A DNA stretch of 64,000 nucleotides from Variovorax sp. N23 (GTDB taxonomy: Bacteria > Pseudomonadota > Gammaproteobacteria > Burkholderiales > Burkholderiaceae_C), in NCBI RefSeq assembly GCF_025486315.1, contig NZ_JAOOPY010000002.1:124001-188000 (forward strand). The letters are read 5' to 3'. A program made the translations under genes and the position numbers. The stretch's first letter is position 1. Every line of letters starts with the position of its first letter. A model generated the notes under the pieces. It saw only the letters and a program-made list of their open reading frames with translations, had not been told where the DNA came from and searched no databases. This document shows positions 8,704 to 17,284 of the stretch, one piece after another.

Positions 8704-10815
8704 ATGAGAAGCATCACCGGCGCCATCGCGCTCGGCGCATGGCTGTGCGCGGGCCTTCTGCCGGCCCACGCGCAACCCGCGGCCCCCGGCTCGGCCGCCC
8801 ACGTCCAGGTCGCCGCGGCCAAGGTCGACGGCAACTTCATCCGGCAGAACGCAGGCAGGACGCCCGACTGGCCCAGCTACGGACTCGACTACGCCGAGAC
8901 CCGCTTCAGCCGGCTCGACCAGGTCAACGCGGCCAACGTGAAGGACCTGGGCCTGGTCTGGTCGTACGACCTCGAATCGACGCGCGGGGTGGAGGCCACG
9001 CCGCTGGTGGTCGACGGCGTGATGTACGTCACCGCCTCCTGGAGCGTGGTGCACGCCATCGACGTGCGCACCGGACGCCGGCTCTGGACCTTCGATCCGC
9101 AGGTCGACAAATCGAAGGGCTTTCGTGGCTGCTGCGACGTCGTGAACCGCGGTGTGGCGCTCTACCAGGGCCGGGTCTACGTGGCGGCCTACGACGGCAG
9201 GCTGATCGCCCTCGACGCGGCCACCGGCCAGAAAGTCTGGGAGAAGAACACGATCGAAGGCCAGAAGGGCAGCTACACCATCACCGGCGCGCCGCGTGTC
9301 TTCAAGGGCAAGGTGATCATCGGCAACGGCGGGGCCGAGTACGGCGTGCGTGGCTACGTCACGGCCTACGACGCGAAGACGGGCGACCAGAAGTGGCGCT
9401 GGTTCGTGGTGCCGGGCGACCCGTCCAAGCCCTTCGAGGACGCCTCGATGGCGCGTGCCGCGAAGACCTGGGACCCGAGTGGCAAGTACTGGGAGGCCGG
9501 TGGTGGCGGCACCGCATGGGACAGCTTCGCCTTCGACCCCGAGCTCAATCTGATGTACGTGGGCACCGGCAACGGCTCGCCCTGGTCGCACAAGCAGCGC
9601 AGCCCGAAGGGCGGCGACAACCTGTACCTCGGCTCGGTGGTGGCGCTCGACCCCGACACCGGCGCGTACAAGTGGCACTACCAGGAGACGCCAGGCGACA
9701 ACTGGGACTACACCTCGACGCAGACGATGATCCTGGCGGACCTCCAGATCGACGGCAAGTCGCGCAAGGTGCTGCTGCATGCGCCGAAGAACGGCTTCTT
9801 CTTCGTGATCGACCGGACCAACGGCAAGTTCGTGTCGGCCAAGAACTTCACCGAAGTCAATTGGGCCACGGGCTTCGACAAGAACGGCCGGCCGATCGAA
9901 CTGGCGGCCGCACGCGACGGCAGCAAGCCCTACGACGCGATCCCCGGCCCCTTCGGTGCGCACAACTGGCATCCGATGTCCTTCAATCCGCAGACCGGCC
10001 TGGCCTACCTGCCCGCGCAGCACGTGCCGCTGAACCTGATGGACGACAAGGACTGGAAGTTCGACGAGGACAAGCCCGGCCGGCCGCATGCCGCGCTGGG
10101 CTGGAACACCGCGAAATTCGCCAACGCCGAGGCGCCCAAGAGCAAGCCCTTCGGCCGGCTGGTCGCCTGGGACCCGGTGGCGCAGAAGGAGGCCTGGGGC
10201 GTCGACTACGCGTCGCCCTGGAACGGCGGCACGCTCACGACCGCCGGCAACCTGGTCTTCCAGGGCACGGCCGACGGCCGCCTGGTGGCGTACGACGCGA
10301 GGAACGGCACCAAGCTCTGGGAGACCCCCACCGGCACCGGCGTGGTGGCGGCACCGGCGACCTACATGGTCGACGGCAAGCAGTACGTGTCGGTGGCCGT
10401 GGGTTGGGGCGGCGTGTACGGGCTGTCGCAGCGCGCGACGGAGCGGCAGGGGCCGGGAACCGTCTACACCTTCGCGGTCGGTGGCACGGCCAAGATGCCG
10501 GCGTTCGTGGCGTACCGCATGGCCAAGCTGCTGCAGGGCGTGAGCTACGACCAGGCCAAGGTGCAGGCGGGCACGTTGCTCTATGTCGCCAACTGCGTGT
10601 TCTGCCACGGCGTGCCGGGCGTGGACCGCGGCGGCAACATCCCGAACCTCGGCTACATGGACGCGACGTTCATCGAGAATCTCGACAAGTTCGTGCGCAA
10701 GGGGCCCGCCATGGCCCGTGGCATGCCGGACTTCACCGGCAAGCTCTCCGACGACGACATCGACAGCCTCAAGGCCTTCATCCAGGGCACGGCGGATGCG
10801 ATCCGGCCGAAGTAG
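8704..10815 (+). CDS. PQQ-dependent alcohol dehydrogenase with C-terminal cytochrome c (quinohemoprotein)
   Basis: 703 residues with a clear Sec signal peptide (hydrophobic stretch ending PAHAQ), so periplasmic. The middle is the eight-bladed PQQ propeller: WPSYGLDYAETRFSRL at the start, a vicinal disulfide Cys pair near residue 142 (GCCDVVNRG) and GDNWDYTSTQ in the active-site region. Near residue 630 there is a haem c motif CVFCH with a later Met-containing stretch, giving a type II quinohemoprotein that passes electrons from an alcohol to the respiratory chain. The ATG at 8704 is preferred because AAGGAG lies 9 bp upstream; an in-frame start at 8671 would put extra polar residues before the signal peptide. 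Divergent from the AcoR-like gene. Confidence 0.92.
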   Translation: MRSITGAIALGAWLCAGLLPAHAQPAAPGSAAHVQVAAAKVDGNFIRQNAGRTPDWPSYGLDYAETRFSRLDQVNAANVKDLGLVWSYDLESTRGVEATPLVVDGVMYVTASWSVVHAIDVRTGRRLWTFDPQVDKSKGFRGCCDVVNRGVALYQGRVYVAAYDGRLIALDAATGQKVWEKNTIEGQKGSYTITGAPRVFKGKVIIGNGGAEYGVRGYVTAYDAKTGDQKWRWFVVPGDPSKPFEDASMARAAKTWDPSGKYWEAGGGGTAWDSFAFDPELNLMYVGTGNGSPWSHKQRSPKGGDNLYLGSVVALDPDTGAYKWHYQETPGDNWDYTSTQTMILADLQIDGKSRKVLLHAPKNGFFFVIDRTNGKFVSAKNFTEVNWATGFDKNGRPIELAAARDGSKPYDAIPGPFGAHNWHPMSFNPQTGLAYLPAQHVPLNLMDDKDWKFDEDKPGRPHAALGWNTAKFANAEAPKSKPFGRLVAWDPVAQKEAWGVDYASPWNGGTLTTAGNLVFQGTADGRLVAYDARNGTKLWETPTGTGVVAAPATYMVDGKQYVSVAVGWGGVYGLSQRATERQGPGTVYTFAVGGTAKMPAFVAYRMAKLLQGVSYDQAKVQAGTLLYVANCVFCHGVPGVDRGGNIPNLGYMDATFIENLDKFVRKGPAMARGMPDFTGKLSDDDIDSLKAFIQGTADAIRPK

Positions 10816-10851
10816 CGCGCCGAGGGATCGCCGGTGCATCGCCGGCGCATG

Positions 10852-10885
10852 AAAAAAGCCGCCGGTCCCGGGGACCCGCGGCTTT
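10852..10885 (-). terminator. Rho-independent terminator for the second Bug gene
   Basis: A 15-bp stem with one mismatch (AAAGCCGCCGGTCCC against its partner) and a very short loop. On the minus strand it is followed by six T residues, just after the Bug stop at 10909. On the plus strand only a weak T-rich tail follows, so it may act partly in both directions between the converging genes. Confidence 0.8.
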
Positions 10886-10908
10886 CGTGTTTCAGGCGAG
10901 GCGCAGGC

Positions 10909-11886
10909 TCAGTCTGCGTATACGCCCGCAGCCTTGATCACCGGGCCGAAGCGCGCCACTTCGGACATCACGAACTTCTTGTGCTCGGCCGGCTCCACGC
11001 GGTTGTCGGTCACCACGACCGCGCCCAGGCCCTCTTCCTTCTTAATGAATTCCGGGTCCTTCAGCGCGACCTTCAGGGCGTCGTTCAGCTTCTTGAGCAC
11101 CGGCGCCGGCGTGCCCTTGGGCGCGTACAGGCCGTGCCAGATCGTGACCTGGAAGCCCTTGAGGCCCGACTCGTCGGCCGTGGGGATGTCCTTGAGCGCC
11201 GGCGTGGTCAGGCGCTTGAGCGTGGTCACGGCGTAGGGCTTGACCTTCTTGGCCTCGATCTGGCTCGTGGTGTTGGTGGTCTGGTCGCACAGCAGGTCGA
11301 TCTGGCCGCCCAGCAGGTCGGCGATGGCCGGCGCGGTGCCCTTGTACGGCACGGTGGTCATCTCGGTCTTGAGTTCGGTCTGGAGCAGCAGGCCGCACAG
11401 GTGCGAGGCCGAGCCGATGCCGGCGTTGCCCAGGTTCACCTTGCCCGGGTTCTTGTTGATCCACTCGCGCATTTCCTTGAAGTTCTTCGCTTCGAGCTGC
11501 GGCTTGCCGATGATGGTCATGGGCACGTCGTTGATCATGCCCAGGTACTCGAAGTCGGTTTCGTAGTTGTAGGGCAGCTTGCGGTAGAGCACCGGGGTGG
11601 TGGCCATGCCGACGTGCGTCAGCAGCAGCGTGTAGCCGTCGTTCTTGGCGCGGGCCACCTTGGCGTTGCCGATGGTGCTGCCGGCGCCGGCCGTGTTGTC
11701 GATCACCACGCTGACGCCGTCGAGTGGCTTGCGCAGCGCTTCGGCCAGGTCGCGCGCGACGCGGTCGGTCGGGCCGCCGGCGGCGAAGGGCACCACGATG
11801 GTGATGGGCTTGCCGCCCGGGAAGTCCTGGGCCAGGGCGCCTGTGGCGGCCGCGGCGAGGGCGGTCAGGGCGAGCAATTTCTTCAT
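10909..11886 (-). CDS. Tripartite tricarboxylate transporter (Bug-type) periplasmic substrate-binding protein
   Basis: 325 residues, with a Sec signal peptide (MKKLLALTALAAAATGALAQ). The mature chain begins with [18 protein letters not shown] and contains DNTAGAGSTIGNA, the conserved Bug ligand loops. An AlphaFold-type two-lobed binding fold is expected. It differs clearly from the Bug protein at 4120-5136, so this is not a recent duplication. It has a Shine-Dalgarno-like GGAGTGTTTGCACC before the ATG and its own terminator. No transporter membrane genes adjoin it; ligand unknown. Confidence 0.9.
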   Translation of the reverse strand: MKKLLALTALAAAATGALAQDFPGGKPITIVVPFAAGGPTDRVARDLAEALRKPLDGVSVVIDNTAGAGSTIGNAKVARAKNDGYTLLLTHVGMATTPVLYRKLPYNYETDFEYLGMINDVPMTIIGKPQLEAKNFKEMREWINKNPGKVNLGNAGIGSASHLCGLLLQTELKTEMTTVPYKGTAPAIADLLGGQIDLLCDQTTNTTSQIEAKKVKPYAVTTLKRLTTPALKDIPTADESGLKGFQVTIWHGLYAPKGTPAPVLKKLNDALKVALKDPEFIKKEEGLGAVVVTDNRVEPAEHKKFVMSEVARFGPVIKAAGVYAD

Positions 11887-12113
11887 GGTGCAAACACTCC
11901 GGAGGGTCGAAAGGGCGCGATCTTATCGGCTGAATGCGAGGCGAAGAATCCCGAAAAGCCCTGAGTCGGCAGGCATTTGTGCGCATCTCACTCGGACTAT
12001 TCGTGCCACGGAACGGTGCACTATTCGGCGCCTCGCGTGCGGCGTTGGACGACAGCCGGGGCCACGAGGCGGCGCGAGCATGCACTGCTTTCGCCTCCAA
12101 GGAGTCTCCGCTC

Positions 12114-13106
12114 ATGGCCCGCACGCCCGCTTCGAAAACCACCACCCGCCCACTCGTCGAACGCCACCGCGCCATCCAGCGCAGCCAGGACGCGCGGGAC
12201 CGCGCCGCACCCGCCGCCCGCAAGAAGTCGAAGGCCGTGCAGGCCGGCGCCCGTGTGCAGCCCGAGACGCTGACCGGCCAGAAACTGGCCAAGCCCGGCC
12301 GCGAGAAGGACATGACCCTGCGGCCGCGCTACACCGCGCCCGGCTACGAAGGCAGCGGCAAGCTCGCCGGCATGAGCGCGATCGTCACCGGCGGCGATTC
12401 GGGCATCGGCCGGGCCGTGGCCGTGCTGTTCGCGCGCGAGGGCGCCGATGTCGCCATCGTCTATCTCAGCGAGAAGGCCGACGCCGAGGAGACGCAGGCC
12501 GCGGTCGAGGCCGAGGGCCGTCGTTGCCTGCTGATCCAGGGCGACGTGCGCCGCAGCGCCTTCTGCCAGCGCGCCGTGGAGCGCACCGTCAAGGCTTTCG
12601 GCCGGCTCGACGTGCTGGTGAACAACGCCGCCTTCCAGATGCATGCCGATGCGCTGGAGGACATCAGCGACGAACGGCTGGACCTCACGCTGCAGACCAA
12701 CATCGGCGGCTACATGCGCATGGCGCGCGCGGCGCTGCCGCACCTGAAGAACGGCGCGTCGATCATCAACACGGGTTCGCGCACGGGCCTGCAGGGCAGC
12801 CGCAACCTCATCGACTACTCGGCCACGAAGGGGGCGATCCACGCCTTCACCAAGGCGCTCGCGCTCAACGTGATCGACCGCGGCATCCGCGTCAATGCCG
12901 TCGCGCCCGGACCGGTGTGGACGCCGCTCAACCCGGCGGACAAGACCGCAGCCGACGTGCGCAAGTTCGGCAAGGAAACCGACTTCAAGCGCGTGGCGCA
13001 GCCGGAGGAGCTGTCGCCGGCCTATGTCTTCCTCGCGTCCCCGGTGTGCGCCGGCTACATCACGGGCATCGTGTTGCCGGTGACGGGCAGCGTGGCCGCG
13101 ATCTGA
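12114..13106 (+). CDS. SDR-family NAD(P)-dependent oxidoreductase (YghA / general stress protein 39 type)
   Basis: 330 residues. A 65-residue basic, Ala/Lys-rich N-terminal extension precedes the classical short-chain dehydrogenase fold. This shows the nucleotide motif TGGDSGIGRAVA, the NNAA strand, an Asn/Ser/Tyr/Lys catalytic set with YSATK, and PGPVWTPL near the substrate loop. The stretch RPRYTAPGYEGSGKLAGM before the fold is typical of YghA-like enzymes, which reduce aldehydes or act in stress. The ATG at 12114 follows AAGGAGTCTCCGCTC, a good ribosome site. It converges on the amidohydrolase gene. Confidence 0.85.
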   Translation: MARTPASKTTTRPLVERHRAIQRSQDARDRAAPAARKKSKAVQAGARVQPETLTGQKLAKPGREKDMTLRPRYTAPGYEGSGKLAGMSAIVTGGDSGIGRAVAVLFAREGADVAIVYLSEKADAEETQAAVEAEGRRCLLIQGDVRRSAFCQRAVERTVKAFGRLDVLVNNAAFQMHADALEDISDERLDLTLQTNIGGYMRMARAALPHLKNGASIINTGSRTGLQGSRNLIDYSATKGAIHAFTKALALNVIDRGIRVNAVAPGPVWTPLNPADKTAADVRKFGKETDFKRVAQPEELSPAYVFLASPVCAGYITGIVLPVTGSVAAI

Positions 13107-13107
13107 C

Positions 13108-14451
13108 TCAGGCGGCCATCAGGTCGTCGAGTTCACGGTAGTCGGGCAGCGTGGTGTCGATGGCGCGGCCGGCGCGGATCACGGTGCGGTCGAACTGCGC
13201 GCGCGCGAGCATCTCCGAGTAGTTGCGCGCCTTGAGCACCAGCAGATCGGCCGGCGCATCGACCTTGATCGTGCCGCGGTCGATGCCCATGATGGCGGCG
13301 GGCGTCTCGGTCGCCGCGCGGATCCAGTCGCCCAGCGGATGGTCGAGGTGCAGGATCTTCACCGCCTGGGTGAAGGTGTCGAGCATGTCGTGGTCGCCGT
13401 AGGCATAGAAGGGATCGCGGCAGTTGTCGCCGGCCACCGCCACGCGCAGGCCGCGCGCCTTCATTTCGTGCAGCACCGTCACGCCGCGCCAGCGCGGGGT
13501 GCGGGCCTCGGGGCTGCGGTCCTGCAGGTACATGTTGACCGTCGGCAGGCTGACGATGTCGATGCCGGCTTCCTGGCAGGCCGCGATCGTCTCTTCGATG
13601 AAGTCGTCGGCCTGCAGCGCGAGCGAGGTCACGTGGCCGCACAGGATGCGGCCCTTGAACTTCTGTGCGATGGCCGTGCGCGCCACGCGGATCAGTGCGC
13701 GCGCCGCCGGGTCGGTCGATTCGTCGACATGCAGGTCGACGTTCAGCCCGCGCTGCGCCGCGAGCTGGAACACCCGCACCAGCGCTTCGTCCAGGTCGGG
13801 CGGCATCGTGTCGGCGGGGTAGGACATCGACTTGGTGACGCAGCCCAGTTGCCCGCCGCTCTCGGCCACGATGTCGGCGAGCTGGCGGCCTTCGTCGGTC
13901 AGGAAGATGTTGAGCGGTGCGATGGAAGAGGCCTGCAGCTCGATGCGCCCCGCCCAGCGCTCGCGCATCTCGCGGAACACCGGGAACGAGATCGCCGCCT
14001 GCGGCGCCAGTGAGTCGAGGTGTGTGCGGATCGCGACCACGCCTTTGGCGTAGGCGGTGCGCAGCCCGAAGTCCATGCGGCGCCGCACGTCTTCGGCGTG
14101 CCAGTTGGCCACGCGGTCGCGGCCGGTCGCCGCGCTCGCACCGGCCCCGTCGCCGGTCGGGTTGGGCTGGCGCGGCCAGATGTGGCCCTTGTCGAGGTGC
14201 GTGTGCACGTCGACCATGCCGGGCAGCACCATCGATGCGTCGAGGTCGGGCCCGCTCGCGGCATCGAAGCTGCCGGCCGGCGCGATGGCGTCGATGCGGC
14301 CGTGGGCGATGCGCAGGTCGATGGCGACCAGGTCGCCATCGCTGCGCAGCTCGGCCGGCGGCAGGTCGGCCTTCAACAGGCAGCGCGGGGCGCGCACGTT
14401 GCGCAGCACGTAGACGTCTTGCGCGGGCGGTTGGAAGAAGGAATGGGTCAT
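13108..14451 (-). CDS. Cytosine-deaminase-like amidohydrolase
   Basis: 447 residues. Metal-dependent amidohydrolase motifs: VDVHTHLDKGHIW near residue 100 (first His pair), NVDLHVDESTDP, GHVTSLALQ, and AGDNCRDPFYAYGDHDM carrying the last metal Asp. The HTHLDKGH spacing and the DNCRDPFYAYGD stretch point to the cytosine deaminase/atrazine-pathway deaminase branch, acting on a pyrimidine-, triazine- or purine-like ring. The exact substrate cannot be told. It looks intact and full length, and its stop is 1 bp from the converging SDR stop. No permease gene adjoins it, unlike codBA. Confidence 0.8.
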   Translation of the reverse strand: MTHSFFQPPAQDVYVLRNVRAPRCLLKADLPPAELRSDGDLVAIDLRIAHGRIDAIAPAGSFDAASGPDLDASMVLPGMVDVHTHLDKGHIWPRQPNPTGDGAGASAATGRDRVANWHAEDVRRRMDFGLRTAYAKGVVAIRTHLDSLAPQAAISFPVFREMRERWAGRIELQASSIAPLNIFLTDEGRQLADIVAESGGQLGCVTKSMSYPADTMPPDLDEALVRVFQLAAQRGLNVDLHVDESTDPAARALIRVARTAIAQKFKGRILCGHVTSLALQADDFIEETIAACQEAGIDIVSLPTVNMYLQDRSPEARTPRWRGVTVLHEMKARGLRVAVAGDNCRDPFYAYGDHDMLDTFTQAVKILHLDHPLGDWIRAATETPAAIMGIDRGTIKVDAPADLLVLKARNYSEMLARAQFDRTVIRAGRAIDTTLPDYRELDDLMAA

Positions 14452-14550
14452 GGGAAAAGTATGGCCGAAGGCGGTCCGCCCTGCCGCCGCCGGGGAGGGC
14501 GGCAGGTAGGATCGCGGGCCGCTTCCCTGCATGCAATTCCCACGCCGACC

Positions 14551-15378
14551 ATGTCCCCGCCCGACCCTCACCCGCTGTTCTCCGTGCCGCTCGCGCCGCA
14601 GCAGTTCCGCCGCTTCCCGCGCGCGCTGCGGCGCTGGACCCACCGCACGGGGCTCTGGGCCTGAGAGAACGAGGTCTTCCCGCGGGCCTGGCGTTTCGCC
14701 TTGCGCATCGTCGACGAGGTCTGGACGCCTTCTGCCTTCTCGCGCGCCGCGATCCGCGATGCCTCGACGCTGCCCGTGGTGGTGGTGCCGCACCATGTCA
14801 CCGTCGACCTCGCGATCCCGGCGGCCGACCGCGCCGCCTTCGACGTGTCCGCCAGCGCGTTCCTCGGCATCGTGATCATGGACATCAAGGCGTGCCCGGA
14901 ACGCAAGAACCCGTGGGCCCACGTCGAGGCCTGGCAGAAGGCCTTCGGCGACCGGGCCGACCGCGTGCTGCTGATCAAGCTGCGCTGTTCGTCGGCGACG
15001 CAGGTGGTCGAGCACGAGCTGCGCGAGATGATCGGCGCGGCCGGCAACATCCGCCTGGTGCAGCAGGACTTCTCGGATGCCGAGCAGGTCGCGTTCCAAC
15101 GGATGGCCGACGCCTACCTGTCGCTGCACCGCGCCGAGGCCTACGGCCTGAACATCCGCGAGTTCCTCGAAATGGGCACGCCGGTGGTTGCCACGCATTG
15201 GTCCGCCAACACCGAGTACGGCCCGGACTTCGCGCACTACCACGGCGTGCGCGCCGGCCTGGTGCGCTACCGCGACTGGATGGGCCACTACCCCGACGCC
15301 GACTTCTCCTGGGCCGATGCCGACACCGATCACGCGGCGATGCTGTTGCGCGAGGTCGCAGGCCGACGCGCCTGCTGA
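14551..15378 (+). pseudogene. Broken glycosyltransferase (group 1 / GT-B type)
   Basis: Reading from 14551, the frame MSPPDPHPLFSVPLAPQQF... is interrupted by TGA at 14662-14664 and then continues for 238 codons in the same frame. The stop sits inside the family stretch that normally reads like GYWAWENELFP, so a Trp TGG to TGA change explains it. Downstream are RIVDEVWTPSAFS, a UDP/GDP-sugar-type second domain and HRAEAYGLNIREFLEMGTPV (the EX7E-like nucleotide-sugar site). The normal N-terminal Rossmann domain is missing: the preceding sequence belongs to the divergent amidohydrolase. Doubly damaged, so almost certainly non-functional. Confidence 0.75.
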
Positions 15379-15385
15379 GCGAGGA

Positions 15386-15427
15386 GCGCCGCTTGAGCTG
15401 AGTTGACTTGCGCGCTCAAAGCGGCGC
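15386..15427 (-). terminator. Hairpin at the end of map, possible terminator
   Basis: GCGCCGCTTGAG pairs with CTCAAAGCGGCGC (12 bp with one bulged base; 17-nt loop). It overlaps the map stop codon and lies between map and the glycosyltransferase remnant. There is no T-tract, so its termination activity is uncertain. Confidence 0.4.
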
Positions 15428-16207
15428 GTAGGCACCCGTGCCGCCCGGCCAAGGCGTCAGCACCTCGTAGCCCTCGGGCGTGACCGCCACCATGTGTTCC
15501 CACTGTGCGGACAGCGACCGGTCCTTCGTCACCACCGTCCATCCGTCGGGCAACTGCCGGGTCTCGCGTTGGCCCGCGTTGAGCATCGGCTCGATGGTGA
15601 AGACCATCCCCGGTTCGAGCGCGAGCCCCTCCCCGCGCCGCCCATGGTGCAGCACCTGCGGCTCGTCATGGTAGATCTGGCCGATGCCGTGCCCGCAGTA
15701 GTCGCGCACCACGCTGAAGTGCTCGCGTTGGGCGACCGACTGGATGGCATGGCCCACATCGCCCAGCGTCGCGCCGGGCTTGACCTGCCGGATGCCGGCC
15801 CGCAGGGCCTCGTAGGTCGTCTCCACGAGCCGCCGGGCCAGGGTGCTGGGCTCGCCGACGAAGTACATGCGGCTGGTGTCGCCGAACCAGCCCTCCTTGA
15901 TGACGGCGACATCGATGTTGACGATGTCACCCCTCTTCAGGATCTTGGCCGCGGAGGGGATGCCGTGGCACACCACCTGGTTGACGGAGGTGAGGATGGT
16001 CTTCGGATAGCCCTGGTACCCCACGTTGGCGGGGATGGCGCCCTGCACATTCACGATGTGGTCATGGCAGATGCGGTCGAGCGCTTCCGTGCTCACGCCC
16101 GGCACGACGTGGGGCGCGATCATGTCGAGCACTTCCGCGGCGAGCCGGCCGGCGCGCCGCGCCATCTCCAGCTCCTCGGCGGATTTGATGGGAACGCCGT
16201 GCGCCAT
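15416..16207 (-). CDS. map: Type I methionine aminopeptidase (second-copy type, paired with ParD-like gene)
   Basis: 263 residues. It removes N-terminal Met from new proteins. The pita-bread metallopeptidase residues are all visible: the His in the VVCHGIPS stretch, NIDVAVIKEGWFGDTSRM (two metal Asp), YCGHGIGQIYHDEPQ (metal His), FTIEPML (metal Glu) and SAQWEHMVAV (metal Glu). Compared with the housekeeping bacterial enzyme it lacks any extra zinc-finger extension. The ATG (16205-16207) overlaps the TGA of the ParD-like gene, so translation is coupled. This context suggests a conditional paralogue rather than the essential copy; the latter usually lies near rpsB. Confidence 0.92.
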   Translation of the reverse strand: MAHGVPIKSAEELEMARRAGRLAAEVLDMIAPHVVPGVSTEALDRICHDHIVNVQGAIPANVGYQGYPKTILTSVNQVVCHGIPSAAKILKRGDIVNIDVAVIKEGWFGDTSRMYFVGEPSTLARRLVETTYEALRAGIRQVKPGATLGDVGHAIQSVAQREHFSVVRDYCGHGIGQIYHDEPQVLHHGRRGEGLALEPGMVFTIEPMLNAGQRETRQLPDGWTVVTKDRSLSAQWEHMVAVTPEGYEVLTPWPGGTGAYAPL

Positions 16208-16461
16208 CAGTGCTTGCCCGTCGCGGTCGCCCGCGTTTTGGCAGGCTGGGGCGTGGCAGCCATGGTGATGTCCAGGCCGCCCGCGAGTTCGGCCCGTATC
16301 AACAGCTGGCAGATCTCCCGGTGGTCCAGTTCCGGATGCATCTCGGTCAGCATGCCGACCCGCATCCAGTGCTCTGCCTGCGCATTGATGGACCTGCTGA
16401 GCGCGTTCCCTGCGACGCGCAGGTTCTCGTGCATCAGGTCTGAAATCTTGACGATACCCAT
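16207..16461 (-). CDS. ParD-like ribbon-helix-helix protein
   Basis: 84 residues. The first half, MGIVKISDLMHENLRVAGNA followed by LSRSINAQAEHWMRVG, fits a ribbon-helix-helix DNA-binding fold of the ParD_like family. Residues 55-70 (ICQLLIRAELAGGLDI) are a further conserved patch, and the tail is basic and disordered. Such proteins normally dimerise and repress their own promoter; a perfect 31-bp palindrome begins 14 bp upstream of the start codon. Instead of a ParE toxin, a methionine aminopeptidase gene follows with an ATGA overlap. I recall the same pairing in other proteobacteria. Confidence 0.8.
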   Translation of the reverse strand: MGIVKISDLMHENLRVAGNALSRSINAQAEHWMRVGMLTEMHPELDHREICQLLIRAELAGGLDITMAATPQPAKTRATATGKH

Positions 16462-16474
16462 CGACAGCCTTTGA

Positions 16475-16505
16475 ATGAAACGTATATGAATTGTATACGT
16501 TTCAT
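16475..16505. promoter_or_regulatory. 31-bp perfect palindrome, candidate operator of the ParD-like/map operon
   Basis: Arms ATGAAACGTATA and TATACGTTTCAT are exact 12-base complements around TGAATTG. It lies between the ParD-like start codon and the opposite-strand region leading to the acetyltransferase. It is very AT-rich for this genome, so it probably also contains promoter elements. Assignment to the ParD-like protein is by position. Confidence 0.7.
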
Positions 16506-16606
16506 GTGGTTGATGGCGCCTGGCCGTCGGTCATCACCCCTCCGGCAGAATCCGACCTTCATTCAATGCCGAGGAGACCCAGCAAGGGAAGCGACTGCGC
16601 AAAACG

Positions 16607-16711
16607 ATGATGCTCGCAGAGATGTCGGCATCTTCACCTTCGCAACGTGTGGCTGACGAAGCGCTGCAGATGCTCAAGCTGGGAAATGACCAAATGAAGC
16701 AAGCGCCATGA
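16607..16711 (+). CDS. Possible 34-residue small ORF coupled to the GNAT gene
   Basis: Starts with two adjacent ATG codons and ends with a TGA that overlaps the acetyltransferase start codon (ATGA). Its product (MMLAEMSASSPSQRVADEAL...) is predicted soluble and helical, and matches nothing I recognise. An AAGGGAAG lies 14 bp before the first ATG, further than ideal. The same frame is open further upstream, so it may instead be the remnant of a longer gene. Confidence 0.25.
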   Translation: MMLAEMSASSPSQRVADEALQMLKLGNDQMKQAP

Positions 16712-17202
16712 CGCTGTCTATTGAACCATTGGAAGAGCGGCATTTTTCCGGCCTTCGAGAAGCGCTGGATTCTGTGGCACGCGAGCAGCGCTTCCTTGCC
16801 TTCACAGAGGCACCGCCTCCGGAGCAGGCACTGGCGTTCTACGCCTCCGTGCTCTCCAACCAGTGGTGCCTCCGGGTCGCGACCGTGGACGGCGTGGTCG
16901 TCGGATGGTGCGACGTCTTGCCGACACATGGGCAAGCGCGCGCGCACGTCGGCAGCCTGGGAATGGGCGTCGTCTCAGGGGCAAGGGGACGAGGCATCGG
17001 CTCGGCGCTCCTTCGCGCTGCCGTGGAAGCCGCCTGGGCCTCCGGCCTGACCCGCATCGAGCTGTTCGTGCGCTGCGACAACGAAAAAGCCAGGGCGCTG
17101 TACGAACGCCACGGCTTCGCGAGCGAAGGTCTGCTGCGCCGTGCCTTCAGGCTGGACGGCCAGTACTTCGACGCCGTCGCGATGGCCCTGCTGCGTGCGT
17201 AG
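16708..17202 (+). CDS. GNAT-family N-acetyltransferase
   Basis: 164 residues, the usual length for a single GNAT domain. The acetyl-CoA-binding motif A is clear: GMGVVSGARGRGIGSALLRA (Q/RxxGxG/A type, R-G-R-G-I-G). Next come a beta-strand and RCDNEKARALYERHGFASEG, which is motif B with the conserved Tyr. It transfers acetyl groups to an unknown amine or protein. The start overlaps the small upstream ORF by 4 bp. It shares its upstream region with the divergent ParD-like/map pair, but no functional link is evident. Confidence 0.85.
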   Translation: MTLSIEPLEERHFSGLREALDSVAREQRFLAFTEAPPPEQALAFYASVLSNQWCLRVATVDGVVVGWCDVLPTHGQARAHVGSLGMGVVSGARGRGIGSALLRAAVEAAWASGLTRIELFVRCDNEKARALYERHGFASEGLLRRAFRLDGQYFDAVAMALLRA

Positions 17203-17284
17203 CGGTCGGACTGCGGCGACGGGGGACTACAAGGCAAACGTTGAGCGTCTCTCTCCTGAATGGTCGCTCTGGACGACGCGACGC

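Noticed and set aside
14662..14664. TGA inside the glycosyltransferase as a selenocysteine codon
   Set aside because: The family has Trp at this place, there is no SECIS-like hairpin just after it, and the gene also lacks its first domain.
16207..16461. Classical ParDE toxin-antitoxin system
   Set aside because: No ParE-like toxin is encoded on either side. The coupled gene is a full-length methionine aminopeptidase with all metal ligands.
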